DNA from: CAZUVM01 sp964623885
Lineage (GTDB): Bacteria > Verrucomicrobiota > Verrucomicrobiia > Limisphaerales > UBA8199
Direction: 5' to 3'
Length of the DNA: 64,000 nucleotides
NCBI GenBank assembly: GCA_964623885.1
Contig: CAZUVM010000049.1
Coordinates: 1-64,000, forward strand
The notes under the pieces were generated by a model. The model was not told the DNA's origin and did no database searches. It was given only the letters and a program-made list of their open reading frames with translations. Both the position numbers and the translations under genes were made by a program. Positions 1 through 9,800 of this stretch are shown here, piece by piece; the first letter of the stretch is position 1, and each line of letters begins with the position of its first letter.

Positions 1-1
1 C

Positions 2-574
2 CACCATACGTTACGCTGGCACGCGGTCGAAGAGGTTTACGAATTGATCGATGCGATCGAATCAGGCGACGACCATGAACTCGAAGAGGAGTTGGGCGAT
101 TTACTGCTACAAGTGGTGTTTCACTCCCAATTGGCCCGTGAACGCGGAGCCTTTGATTTTGAGAAGGTTGCCCGCCATATCACGAATAAGCTTATCCGCC
201 GGCACCCACACGTCTTCGGTGATTTGAAAGTGCGCGACGTGGACCAGGTTTGGACAAACTGGGAAAAGATAAAACGCGCTGAAAAGGACGGCACCCGCCA
301 TGCGCGCAGCTCAGCCCTGGACGGCGTTCCCAAACACCTCCCGGCGCTATTGCGAGCCGAGAAGCTGCTGAAAAAAGCGCGCCGTGCCAAACTTGCGAAT
401 AACTCGGCGACTCGCCGCCAATTGAGCCGCAGTCAACTGGGCCGCGAGTTGTTCGAGCTTGCGATTTTTGCCCAGCAAAAGGGATGGTCAGCCGAAGATT
501 TGCTGCGCGGCGAAATCCAGCGGCAGGAGCGACAGTGGCGCAAGCAGGAGCGTTCCAAAACTTCAACCAGCTAG
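2..574 (+). CDS. mazG: MazG-type nucleoside triphosphate pyrophosphohydrolase, 5' end missing
   Basis: The reading frame is already open at base 2 and runs to a stop at 574, so the N-terminus lies outside the window. The visible start reads HHTLRWHAVEEVYELIDAIE followed by EEELGDLLLQVVFHSQLA. These are the paired helices carrying the EExxE and ExxD metal-binding motifs of the MazG family. A second conserved stretch, RRHPHVFGD and the VWTNWEKIKRAEK that follows it, is typical of full-length bacterial MazG. The family hydrolyses (d)NTPs to NMP and pyrophosphate and cleans up aberrant nucleotides. A TTG at 44 lies inside the conserved motif, so it is not the real start. The last 60 residues are basic and poorly conserved. 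Family assignment is secure from motifs; substrate preference cannot be read from sequence. Confidence 0.9.
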   Translation, partial: HHTLRWHAVEEVYELIDAIESGDDHELEEELGDLLLQVVFHSQLARERGAFDFEKVARHITNKLIRRHPHVFGDLKVRDVDQVWTNWEKIKRAEKDGTRHARSSALDGVPKHLPALLRAEKLLKKARRAKLANNSATRRQLSRSQLGRELFELAIFAQQKGWSAEDLLRGEIQRQERQWRKQERSKTSTS

Positions 575-727
575 CTGCGGCAAAGAGCTGCGCACGCAGA
601 GCAAGCGAGGCGTTGAGGCTCGTCACACCATATTTGGTCGGAGGAGCTACGGGCTCTGCCAGGGCGATATCGATTCGGGTTAAACGGGGTTGACGCGGTT
701 ATTCCATGGACGAAATTAAAATGAGAA

Positions 728-2836
728 GTGGAGGAATCCCGACTACAACAACTGCCAGGGCCGGGGTGGCATCGCTTTGGAGCCTGGCCCCTGCGCTATG
801 CATGTGCTCTCCTGGTTTGCGGGTTGGTCGTGCTCATTAATCATTGGCTGACCATTGGACTTGGCGCCCGCTACGCCTACAGCGTTTTTTATCCGGCGGT
901 CGTGATTGTGGCCCTGGCTTGTGGGTTCAACGCGGGCTTGAGCGCAACAATATTGCTGGCGCTGTATTCGTTTTTCTGGCTGTTGGCAAAGCCCGTAGAT
1001 TCTTCACATGCGGTCCGCCTGGGATTATTTGTTTTTTCCGGCGTATTGACCAGCGGAGTGGCAGGCCTCTATCGTCGCTCTCGCAGCGCCCTCGAGGAAG
1101 CCGCAGAACGCAACCAAATGCAGGAAGCTTTGCAGCAAAGCCGACGCGATCTGGCGGAGGACCTGGAAAGCACCAGCCGGCTGCAAAATCTCGCGGCTCG
1201 GTATGTTGGGGAGCATGACCTGGAAGGAATCCTGCAAGAAATCGTGGAGGCTGCCATTGCCATTACGCATGCAGATAAAGGTAACCTGCAGTTTTATGAT
1301 CCTGCGGCTGGTGGATTGAGGATCAGCGCGGCGAAAGGATTTTCCAATGACTGGCTTGGTTTTTTTGGCTTCGTCCATCGGGAAGGAGCTTCATGCGCCG
1401 AGGCCATGCGCAGCCGCAAACGGGTCATCGTTGAAGACGTGCGCAGCAGTTCAATTTTCGAGGGCAAGCAGGCGCTGGATGTGCAATTAAAAGAGGGTAT
1501 CAGGGCGGTACAATCGACTCCGTTATTCAGTCGTTCCGGCGAGTTCCTGGGCATGCTCTCGACGCATTTCTCCCAACCGCATCGGCCAAGAGAGCGTGAA
1601 CTGCATTGGTTGGACTTGCTTGCGCGGCAGGCGGCCGACCTGCTGGAGCGCCGGCGCGCTGAAGCGGCCTTGCGCGAGAGAGAAGCGGTCTTGCGCACGG
1701 TGACTACGGAGGCTCGTGTGGGACTGGTCATGATCGATCGCGAGCGGCGCTATCTGTTCGCCAATCAAACCTATGCGGACATTCTTCGCCTGCCGAACGC
1801 GGATTTGGCGGGCAAAAGCGTCGCGGACGTCCTGGCGCACGTTTATGATCAGGTCAAACCGCATCTGGATCGCGCGTTCAACGGCGAAAGAGTTACCTAT
1901 GAACTAACAGTGCCTGCGCTTCTACGTGCTGGTGAACAGCGAATCTACGAAGTGGTTTATCAGCCGCGAACTGATTCGATCGCTGAGCCGTATGTGGTGG
2001 TCGTTATCGCTGATATCACCGAGCGCAAGCGCATGCAACAGACACTCGAACTAACCGTCACCGACCGCACTGCCAGACTCCGAGAGACGGTGCATGATTT
2101 GGAGGCATTTTCTTACAGCATTGCCCATGATATGCGAGCGCCGCTGAGGGCAATGCAGGGATTCTCCAATATGCTTGAGGAGCAATATGGCGAACAACTG
2201 AGAGGCAGCGGCCAAGAATACTTGCGGCGAATTGCGGCTTCTGCCAACCGCATGGACCAGTTGATTCAGGACGTTCTGGATTACAGCAAAATCGTGCGTT
2301 CCGAGGTGAGACTCGAACCGGTTCCCGCTCGGGAATTCATTCAACAGATTGTCGAATCGTATCCGAACCTGCATCCACCACAGGCGCAGATTCAAATCGA
2401 AGGGCCGATGCCTCGCGTGCTTGCGAACCCGGCGGCTTTTACCCAGGTTATCTCGAATTTACTTGGGAATGCGGTGAAATTCGTTAAGGCCGGAATCAAA
2501 CCTCAGATCCGGGTTTGGTCCGAGGAGCGCAACGGAAGTGGGCTTGTGCCCATTAGGGCCGCGCCAGAGCGGGAACGGCAAACAGAAACTGAGCACGGCG
2601 AACCTGCAATGGTCAGGCTGTGGTTCGAAGACAATGGCATAGGGATTCGCAAGGAAGCTCAAGATAGAATCTTCATGATGTTCCAGCGCCTCAATCCAGC
2701 AGACAAATACGAAGGCACCGGGATCGGACTGGCCATTGTTCGAAAAGCGGTTGAACGAATGGGGGGCCGGGTGGGCGTAGAGTCCGAACCGGGAAGAGGA
2801 AGCCGTTTTTGGGTCGAACTCAAAGAGGCTGCGTGA
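728..2836 (+). CDS. Membrane sensor histidine kinase (DUF4118-like, GAF, PAS, HisKA, HATPase)
   Basis: This is a 702-residue sensor kinase. Residues about 20-120 hold several hydrophobic segments resembling the DUF4118 (KdpD-like) membrane region. A coiled linker and a GAF domain (about 165-310) follow, then a PAS domain (about 325-435). A HisKA dimerisation domain carries the phospho-acceptor in SIAHDMRAPLRAM. The C-terminal ATPase domain shows the N box (SNLLGNAVKF), the G1 box (EDNGIGI) and the G2 box (GTGIGLAI). The HisKA type resembles phytochrome-like kinases. The GTG at 728 is used because an in-frame stop lies just upstream at 722; a GGAGG at 730-734 could mean that the true start is slightly later. 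The stop overlaps the start of the response regulator (GTGA), so the two are co-translated. The signal sensed is unknown. Confidence 0.88.
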   Translation: MEESRLQQLPGPGWHRFGAWPLRYACALLVCGLVVLINHWLTIGLGARYAYSVFYPAVVIVALACGFNAGLSATILLALYSFFWLLAKPVDSSHAVRLGLFVFSGVLTSGVAGLYRRSRSALEEAAERNQMQEALQQSRRDLAEDLESTSRLQNLAARYVGEHDLEGILQEIVEAAIAITHADKGNLQFYDPAAGGLRISAAKGFSNDWLGFFGFVHREGASCAEAMRSRKRVIVEDVRSSSIFEGKQALDVQLKEGIRAVQSTPLFSRSGEFLGMLSTHFSQPHRPRERELHWLDLLARQAADLLERRRAEAALREREAVLRTVTTEARVGLVMIDRERRYLFANQTYADILRLPNADLAGKSVADVLAHVYDQVKPHLDRAFNGERVTYELTVPALLRAGEQRIYEVVYQPRTDSIAEPYVVVVIADITERKRMQQTLELTVTDRTARLRETVHDLEAFSYSIAHDMRAPLRAMQGFSNMLEEQYGEQLRGSGQEYLRRIAASANRMDQLIQDVLDYSKIVRSEVRLEPVPAREFIQQIVESYPNLHPPQAQIQIEGPMPRVLANPAAFTQVISNLLGNAVKFVKAGIKPQIRVWSEERNGSGLVPIRAAPERERQTETEHGEPAMVRLWFEDNGIGIRKEAQDRIFMMFQRLNPADKYEGTGIGLAIVRKAVERMGGRVGVESEPGRGSRFWVELKEAA

Positions 2837-3282
2837 ATGTCGACCCCGTTCTGTTAGTCGAGGATGACGACAATGACGTCATGTTCATGCAGTACGCCTG
2901 GAAAAAGGCCGAGTTGACCAATTCCCTGAGCGTAGTCAACGATGGACAAAGTGCCGCGGATTACCTGAGCGGCGTTAATCAGTACTCAAACCGCGAAGTT
3001 TATCCTTTGCCCTGCCTGGTCTTGCTGGATCTCAAGTTGCCAACGATGGACGGCTTCGAAGTTTTGCGGTGGATTCGCCAAACACCGACGTTTCACAACT
3101 TATTGGTCATTGTCGTGACTTCGTCTTCGGCTGAGAGCGACGCGCGCCTGGCCTATTCGCTGGGGGCAAATTCATACATCATTAAACCGTCCAACCCTGA
3201 GAGACTTGGCGAGTTTGTAAAACTGCTTAAGCAGTATTGGCTCGGATGGAACTATGCGCCGGCGGGTTCGCGCGAGACATAG
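2833..3282 (+). CDS. Single-domain response regulator (Rcp1/CheY-like)
   Basis: This is a stand-alone receiver domain of about 149 residues with no output domain. Visible features are the acidic cluster LVEDDDND, the phospho-acceptor Asp in LVLLDLKLP, the switch Ser/Thr in VVTSS and the conserved Lys in YIIKPSNP. I place the start at the GTG at 2833, which overlaps the kinase stop as GTGA; an upstream TTG at 2809 lies deep inside the kinase gene. The sequence resembles the Rcp-type regulators that pair with phytochrome-like HisKA kinases, which agrees with its partner. With no DNA-binding domain, it probably passes phosphate on to another protein or acts by protein contact. Confidence 0.9.
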   Translation: MNVDPVLLVEDDDNDVMFMQYAWKKAELTNSLSVVNDGQSAADYLSGVNQYSNREVYPLPCLVLLDLKLPTMDGFEVLRWIRQTPTFHNLLVIVVTSSSAESDARLAYSLGANSYIIKPSNPERLGEFVKLLKQYWLGWNYAPAGSRET

Positions 3283-3328
3283 CAAGCATTCGGGAAGCAG
3301 GCGCTCAAAGGGCAAGGCCCAAAGGAAA

Positions 3329-4255
3329 CTATTGCTCCCCGATCGTCGCCAGTTCTTCCCTCATGTCGGTGGGACCACTGGCCACAACGTCCACGGCAAC
3401 GCTGAGCTGCTGGTTTTGCCCACCGACCAGAACACCGCGCACGGGTGGTACATCGCTATAATCCCGTCCGCAAGCGACCGCAATGTGCCGCAGAGACGGG
3501 ATGCAGTTATTGGTTGGGTCCAGGTCCAGCCAGCCAATATCAGGGCAGAGCAGGCTGAGCCAGGCATGGGAGGCATCTACGCCCCTGAGCTTGGGCTGGC
3601 CGGACGGCGGATCGGTTTCGAGATAGCCACTCACATAGCGGGCCGGCAACCCCAATGAGCGAAGGCAGGCGAGCTGGAAGTGAACGAAATCCTGACAAAC
3701 GCCGCGGCGTTGCCGAAACACTTCGGAAACCGGTGTGCCAACCGTCGTGGCAGTGGCGTCGAAGGCGAAATCCTCATGGATGCGCCGGGTTAGGTCCTGC
3801 GCGGCGTCAAATACCGGACGACCACGCGTGAACGACGCCTTGGCATAATCAGCAAAATCGTCCTTTGCCGGCACCAGGGGCGAGGGATAAATGAATTCAT
3901 GCGCTTCAAGCGCCTGGCTGGAGTGATCGTCGCGGCAACGCGCTCGCACGATTTCCCAGGCCGGGGTTTCGGCCGATTCGGGGATGAATGCCGGGGCGAC
4001 TGCGACGCGGCTGCGCGCTGTGATCACCAGTTGCTGGTGGGCGGCCTCGACAGCGATAAAGTGCGTCACGTTCCCGAAATAGTCGCTATAGGTGCTACGA
4101 GTGCCTGCTGCGGGAGAAATCGTCAGTTCGTGGGACAGGCAACGCTGTTTACGCTCATGCCGTGGCGTTAATCGCAGTAGATGATGCGAAACCGACACAT
4201 CACCGGCATACGAATACGTGGTGGTGTGCGTGATTTCATAGAGGAGTTTCTTCAT
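3329..4255 (-). CDS. Transglutaminase-like cysteine peptidase family protein
   Basis: The 308-residue protein begins with the beta-sandwich typical of this family (HTTTYSYAGDVSVSHHLLRL) and continues with a papain-like transglutaminase core. The catalytic Cys lies in RRGVCQDFVHF, the His in DASHAWLSL and the Asp in GWLDLDPTNN. Bacterial members of this family are thought to be proteases or amide-bond-remodelling enzymes rather than cross-linkers. It is the last gene of a five-gene minus-strand operon, and its ATG overlaps the stop of the preceding fused ATP-grasp/alpha-E gene by four bases (ATGA). Its neighbours suggest that it cleaves or transfers a peptide made by the ATP-grasp enzymes; that role is inferred. 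Confidence 0.9.
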   Translation of the reverse strand: MKKLLYEITHTTTYSYAGDVSVSHHLLRLTPRHERKQRCLSHELTISPAAGTRSTYSDYFGNVTHFIAVEAAHQQLVITARSRVAVAPAFIPESAETPAWEIVRARCRDDHSSQALEAHEFIYPSPLVPAKDDFADYAKASFTRGRPVFDAAQDLTRRIHEDFAFDATATTVGTPVSEVFRQRRGVCQDFVHFQLACLRSLGLPARYVSGYLETDPPSGQPKLRGVDASHAWLSLLCPDIGWLDLDPTNNCIPSLRHIAVACGRDYSDVPPVRGVLVGGQNQQLSVAVDVVASGPTDMREELATIGEQ

Positions 4256-6771
4256 CCGGTGAACCGTGGCACGGTATGGCTGAAATATCGGTTGGTGATC
4301 GCGTCGGAGAGAGTGGAAAGTTCGACGGCCCAGTCACCCAGCAACTGGTCCAGTGCCTGGCTCGTGCCCTGGGCATGCTGAGCGGCCAGCGCGCCCAAAT
4401 CAGTTGACCGAAGCCCTTCGCGGAGAATCTCAATCGGCTTTTGTTCAACAGCCGGAGTTGGCGAGAGCGCCTCCGCGAGCGCTGTCACGTGTTGCGATAG
4501 GAGTTCAACCTGGAAAGCCAGTGACCGGGGATTGGATGGGTCACACAACACCAGCGCCAAAACACCCGGCAATTGTGGCTCGGCAAAGTGCTGTCGGCGA
4601 TAAGTCATTACGCTGTCTGCAATTTCCAGCACCGGCTCGAGGGTGGCGGCAGGGTAAGTTTGCACTTTTAGTGCAGCCCGCAACAGGTTGACCACGCTCA
4701 GTCCCCGTTCCAGGCGCCGGCCAAAATCCAAAAACCGCCAACCTCGCCCCCGTGTCATATTCTCCATCTCCATTCCGCTAAAAGCGGCCAGATCGAGAAC
4801 CAGGTTGTGAATGCGCGCCGTGGCACTGGCAAGGGGTAACCGCCCGGGCCTCACTTGCGCGTCGGCTTCGAGCCGGCCCAAAACGCGCCAGGTGCCCCCG
4901 GAAAACCGATCGCGCACCGCCGAGGCGCTGGCGCGGATATGTTGCAGTAGTTCGCGGACGCCGCCCGATTCACCAGGTTCATAAAGCAGTTGCAGCATCC
5001 GGCTGGGCATTTCACCGTTTCCCGAGTCCGACTGGAACCCGGGCGGCATCAAACCAAGATTGATCGCCAACTCGGTCAGACTTCGCCGCTCGTCCGAGTC
5101 TTCGCCACCGTGCTCGCCGGAAGCACGGCCCAGTATGCAGGCAAGCACGCGTAACAGTTGTTCCAAACGCTCGGTGTAGCGGCCTAACCAAAACAGGTGA
5201 TCGGCGGCCCGGCTGGGAATTCCGGCCAGAACCGGTTCCGACAGCCGCGACTCGGTGCTGACCTGCGCCGTGTCGTGAGTCGAAGCGCCCTCTTTGAACA
5301 GCACCCAGGTATCTTTACTGCTGCTGCCGCTGCGCATCGAAATTGCCAAATCCTCCGGCTTGTCAGAAACGCGGGCCAGGCCGCCGGGCATAGCTGCGGA
5401 AGCATCACCGTCTGTCGCAATGAAGGCTCTTACCACTACCGAACGGGCGACCAACCGGCCTTCCTCGAAGACAGGAGTGCGCGACAATTTCACCCGCTCC
5501 TGCGCCACGAATTGAGTTGGATTCGCTTCGAGCAAATGTGAAACCTGCCGTCGATAGTCGGCCATACGGCGGCGTCCCGCGCTTGTTGGGATGGTTGGAG
5601 CTGCCGTCCCGCCGGCGAAAGCCGGCTTCACAACGAGCGAATCGAGGTGCTCGCGAGCGTAACGCATCTCCTTGGCTTGCCCGCACCACCAGGTGGCAAC
5701 GGTCGGCAGGAGTAATTCCTCTCCCAGCAGATGCCGGCAGAGGCCAGGCAGGAAGGCCAGCAATGCCGGGGTCTCCAGCAGGCCCGCGCCGATGGCGTTG
5801 GCGATCGTGACGTTGCCGGCGCGGGCCGCTTCGACCAGGCCGGACACTCCCACCCTCGAGTCGCCGCTAAGTTCAAGCGGGTCGCAATCCGCATCATCGA
5901 CACGACGCAAAAGCACGTCGACCGGCTGCAATCCCTCGATGGTTTTCAGAAAAACCCGCTGCTCGCGTATCGTGAGATCCGCCCCTTCTACCAACGGCAG
6001 CCCCAGGTGCCGGGCCAAATACGCGTGCTCGAAATAGGTTTGGTGCTGAGGGCCAGGAGTGAGCAAGACGATGCAAGGCTGCCGATCTGCCGACGGTGCC
6101 AGGTGGCGCAACATGTCGCGTTGCTGCTGGAAGAACCGGGCTAGCCGTTCCACATGGCACTCCCGCATTTGCTCCGGTAGAATGCGCGCTATCACGTTGC
6201 GGTTTTCCCATGCGTACCCGGCTCCGTTTGGGGATTGAATCCGGTCCGAAAGCACCCACCACTGCCCATCCGGCGAGCGCGCCAGATCGCAGGCCAGCAG
6301 TTGCACGTAAACCTGCTCCCGGGGATGAACACCCCGGCAAGGCCGCAGAAAACCGGGGTTTGCGTAGACCAGTTCCGGCGGCAGGAATCCGTCGCGCAGG
6401 AGTCGCTGCGATCCGCCGTAAAGGTCCGCCAGGATGCGATTGAAAAGGCGCAGCCGCTGCTTCAGCCCCGCTTCGATTTGTGCCCATTCTTCCGCAGTGA
6501 TGAGCAACGGGACGCAATCCAAACCCCAGGGGCGTTCAATGCCGGCGGGGTCGCCATACATGTTGAACGTGACACCATGCTCACGAATGATGCGACGGCC
6601 GTTTTCCCAGCGCGACTGCAGTTCGTTCCGTCCGAGGTGTTCGAGGGATTCGATGAGCTTGCGCCAATGTGGCCGCACTGTTTCCTGCGCCTCCGTCAAT
6701 TCATCAAAAACGCCCGGACCGACCGAGTAGTCGTGCCACAAACTCGTGGTGCGGTCCTGCGCTGGGGTCAT
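4252..6771 (-). CDS. Fused circularly permuted ATP-grasp and alpha-E protein
   Basis: The first roughly 480 residues match the circularly permuted type 2 ATP-grasp family (older names DUF404/DUF407); examples are GVTFNMYGD, LLTPGPQHQTYFEHAYLA, LGEELLLPTVATWWCG and the serine-rich SSSKDTWVL near the end of the domain. The rest, from IPSRAADHLFWLGRYTERLE, is a complete alpha-E helical domain (DUF403). The start at ATG 6771 (MTPAQDR) is chosen because the longer frame to 7080 runs into the upstream gene and has no family similarity. At 839 residues this is a fusion of two proteins that are also encoded separately at 11387 and 10383 in the same operon. ATP-grasp enzymes form amide bonds through acyl phosphates, so peptide ligation is the likely chemistry. 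The alpha-E function is unknown. Confidence 0.88.
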   Translation of the reverse strand: MTPAQDRTTSLWHDYSVGPGVFDELTEAQETVRPHWRKLIESLEHLGRNELQSRWENGRRIIREHGVTFNMYGDPAGIERPWGLDCVPLLITAEEWAQIEAGLKQRLRLFNRILADLYGGSQRLLRDGFLPPELVYANPGFLRPCRGVHPREQVYVQLLACDLARSPDGQWWVLSDRIQSPNGAGYAWENRNVIARILPEQMRECHVERLARFFQQQRDMLRHLAPSADRQPCIVLLTPGPQHQTYFEHAYLARHLGLPLVEGADLTIREQRVFLKTIEGLQPVDVLLRRVDDADCDPLELSGDSRVGVSGLVEAARAGNVTIANAIGAGLLETPALLAFLPGLCRHLLGEELLLPTVATWWCGQAKEMRYAREHLDSLVVKPAFAGGTAAPTIPTSAGRRRMADYRRQVSHLLEANPTQFVAQERVKLSRTPVFEEGRLVARSVVVRAFIATDGDASAAMPGGLARVSDKPEDLAISMRSGSSSKDTWVLFKEGASTHDTAQVSTESRLSEPVLAGIPSRAADHLFWLGRYTERLEQLLRVLACILGRASGEHGGEDSDERRSLTELAINLGLMPPGFQSDSGNGEMPSRMLQLLYEPGESGGVRELLQHIRASASAVRDRFSGGTWRVLGRLEADAQVRPGRLPLASATARIHNLVLDLAAFSGMEMENMTRGRGWRFLDFGRRLERGLSVVNLLRAALKVQTYPAATLEPVLEIADSVMTYRRQHFAEPQLPGVLALVLCDPSNPRSLAFQVELLSQHVTALAEALSPTPAVEQKPIEILREGLRSTDLGALAAQHAQGTSQALDQLLGDWAVELSTLSDAITNRYFSHTVPRFTG

Positions 6772-6812
6772 CGTTCGCCTCGTGTATACTTCAACTCCGC
6801 GCCGGGAGGCAA

Positions 6813-9800
6813 TCATTCCCCGCGTAAATCCAAGGTGAATGGAAAATCCGGATGCAGTAGTTCGTTGCGGGGAAAGTAGGTTCCCTGAGTGGCACCTTCG
6901 GTGAAGAACCGCGCGCGCCGCCTCGCTTCGGCTTCGTAAGCGTTTACCGGGAAGCTGGTGTAGTTCCGGCCGCCTGGATGGGCCACGTGGTAAGTGCATC
7001 CGCCGAGACTGCGTTGATTCCAGGTGTCGTACAGGTCGAAAACGAGCGGAGAATGCACGCCAATGGTGGGTTGAAAACATTCGGGCGGCTGCCAGGCGCG
7101 GTAACGCACACCGGCCACTGCCTCGCCGTTCGTCCCGGTGCGATGCAGCGGTACCCGCCTGCCGTTGCAGGTTACCATAAACCGATCGCCAATTAGTCCG
7201 CGCGCTTTGACCTGCACCCGCTCCAGCGAGCTGTCCACGTAACGCACCGTCCCGCCGCCGCCGTGTTCCTCGCCCAGCACATGCCAGGGTTCAAGGGCGC
7301 TCCGGAGTTCGACCTGCACATCCCGCTGCGCAAAATCGCCGATGTGCGGAAAACGAAACTCGAAATGCGGCGCAAAGAACTCAAATTGGAACGAGTATCC
7401 GGCTTCGCGCAAATCGCGCAATACGTCGCGGAAATCGGTTTCGCAGAAATGTGGCAGCAGCCAACGATCGTGGATGTCGGTACCCCAGCGCACCAGGTCA
7501 TTACGATAAGGTTCACGCCAAAACCAGGCAATCAGTCCGCGCAGAAGCAGTTGCTGCGCAAGGCTCATCTGCGAGTGCGGCGGCATTTCGAACGCCCGCA
7601 ATTCCACCAGACCGAGCCGGCCACTAGCGCTTTCGGGTGCGAACAACTTATCGATGCAAAACTCAGCGCGATGGGTGTTGCCGCTGGCGTCGATCAGGAG
7701 ATTGCGAAAAACCCTGTCCACCAGCCACGGCGGCGTGTAGCCGAACTGGTAACCTTTTTGTTCGATTTGCTCGAATGCGATTTCGAGTTCGCGCAAGGAA
7801 TCGTTCCTGGCCTCATCAATGCGGGGCGCCTGGGAAGTGGGACCGATGAACAGACTGCTGAAAAGCCAGCTCAGCGAAGGATGGTTCTGCCAGTACGCCA
7901 GCAAAGATCGCAGCAAGTCAGGGCGGCGCAGGATTGGTGAATCGCCCGGCGTGTCGCCGCCAATAATGAGGTGATTACCGCCGCCGGTGCCGGTGTGCCT
8001 GCCGTCGATCATGAACTTCTCGGCCCCCAACCGCGTCTGGCGTGTCTCTTCGTAAAGGACCGTGGTCCGCTCCACCAGCTCCGCCCACGAGTGGCTCGGA
8101 TGCAGGTTGACTTCGATCACGCCGGGATCAGGCGTGACCGCGAGCTTGTTCAAACGCGGGTCACGCGGAGGAGGCTCACCCTCGATAATCACAGGCAGGC
8201 CGGCTTTGCTCACGGCCGCTTCGATTCCGGCAACCAGATCGAGGTAGTCCTCAGCGGTCGCAACCGGCGGCATAAACACGTGCAACCGGCCTTCGCGTGG
8301 TTCTACGCAGAGCGCCGTGCGGACGATCCAAGGCGCGCTCTCGCCTTGCCGGGGACGGCGCGTGGGGTCGAAATCCGGCGGAAGAGGTGGGAACGCGACG
8401 CGTTGATCCTCCGCCGCACCCAATCGCTGTGGACGCTGACCAGGACCGTAGCCAACCGGCAATGCTTCACGTCGTCCGCGCTCGAAGTGTTGACCGGCAG
8501 TTTCCGGTCGTGTGCGATAAGGGAATTCGGTAGGCAACGGCGGCAGTTTGTCGGACGGATCTCTTTGACGGATCCACGGATACTCTTTCTCCGCGACCCA
8601 GGGAATGGAGTCGAGCGGCAGGCGCAGGCCCATCGGTGAATCGCCCGGAATGAGCCACAGAATATCTTCATCACGCAGAAACCACGCGCCCGAAACCCAG
8701 CCGGGCCGGTCGCCATACCATTCGCGCCTCACCGGCAAGGCAAAGCCCACCACCTGGTCGAGCCCTTGCTGGAAAATCCGAGCAATGCGATCACGCTCGA
8801 GTTTGTCCTTCAGATTGGATTTTTCCGGCGTGACGTTGGACGGCAGTCGGCGCTCTTTCCAGGTGTAGTAAAAAACATCTTCGTACCCGGGTTGGATATG
8901 CTTTGCATTGACACCGAGTTCGCCGGCCATGGCTTCCAACAACGCCATCGCCTCCTTGACGCCGAACCCGTAATCCTTCGATTCATCGGCTATGAGGTCT
9001 TCCTGCTTCCAGATGGGGATCCCGTCTTTGCGCCAATACGCCGCCAAGGCCCACCGCGGTAACGGCTCGCCGGGATACCATTTCCCCAGGCCATAATGAA
9101 GCAACGAGCCTGGCGCGAAGCGGCGCCGCAAGCGCTTGATGAGCTCGCCCGATAACTGGCGCTTCTTGTCAGAAACTGCAGTGAAGTTCCATTCCGGGCC
9201 CCCCGGATCATCAATCGAAACAAAGGTTGGCTCGCCGCCCATGGTCAGCCGCACATCCTGCTTTTTGAGATCCGCATCGACCGTCTGGCCCAAATGCTCG
9301 ATCGCGGCCCATTGCGACTCGGTGTAGGGCTTCGTCACGCGTGGTGATTCCGAGACGCGGCTCACTCGCATTGCATGATCCATGCTTGCTTCGCACGGAT
9401 CGGTGGTGCCGGTGATCGGGGCCGCGCTGCCAGGCTCCGGTGTACAGCTCAGTGGTATATGGCCTTCGCCCGCAAGCAGGCCGCTGGTCGGGTCGAAACC
9501 GATCCAGCCGGCGCCGGGCAAAAACACTTCACACCAGGCGTGGAGGTCCGTGAAATCCGCCGGCGGGCCTGCGGGTCCATCGAGCGGCTTCACATCCGGC
9601 GCGAGTTGAATGAGATACCCGCTCACGAACCGGGCGGCCAGGCCCATGTGCCGAAGCAACTGCACCAACAGCCACCCTGAGTCACGACACGAACCACTTC
9701 CCTTCGCCAACGTTTCCTCCGGCGTCTGGACGCCAGGTTCAAGCCGGATCAGGTACTTGACCTCGCGCTGCAGGCGTTGGTTGAGCGCAACCAGGAAATC

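Noticed and set aside
4252..7080. The longer 942-residue version of the fused ATP-grasp/alpha-E protein
   Set aside because: The first 103 residues overlap the DUF2126 gene and have no family similarity; the start MTPAQDR at 6771 fits.
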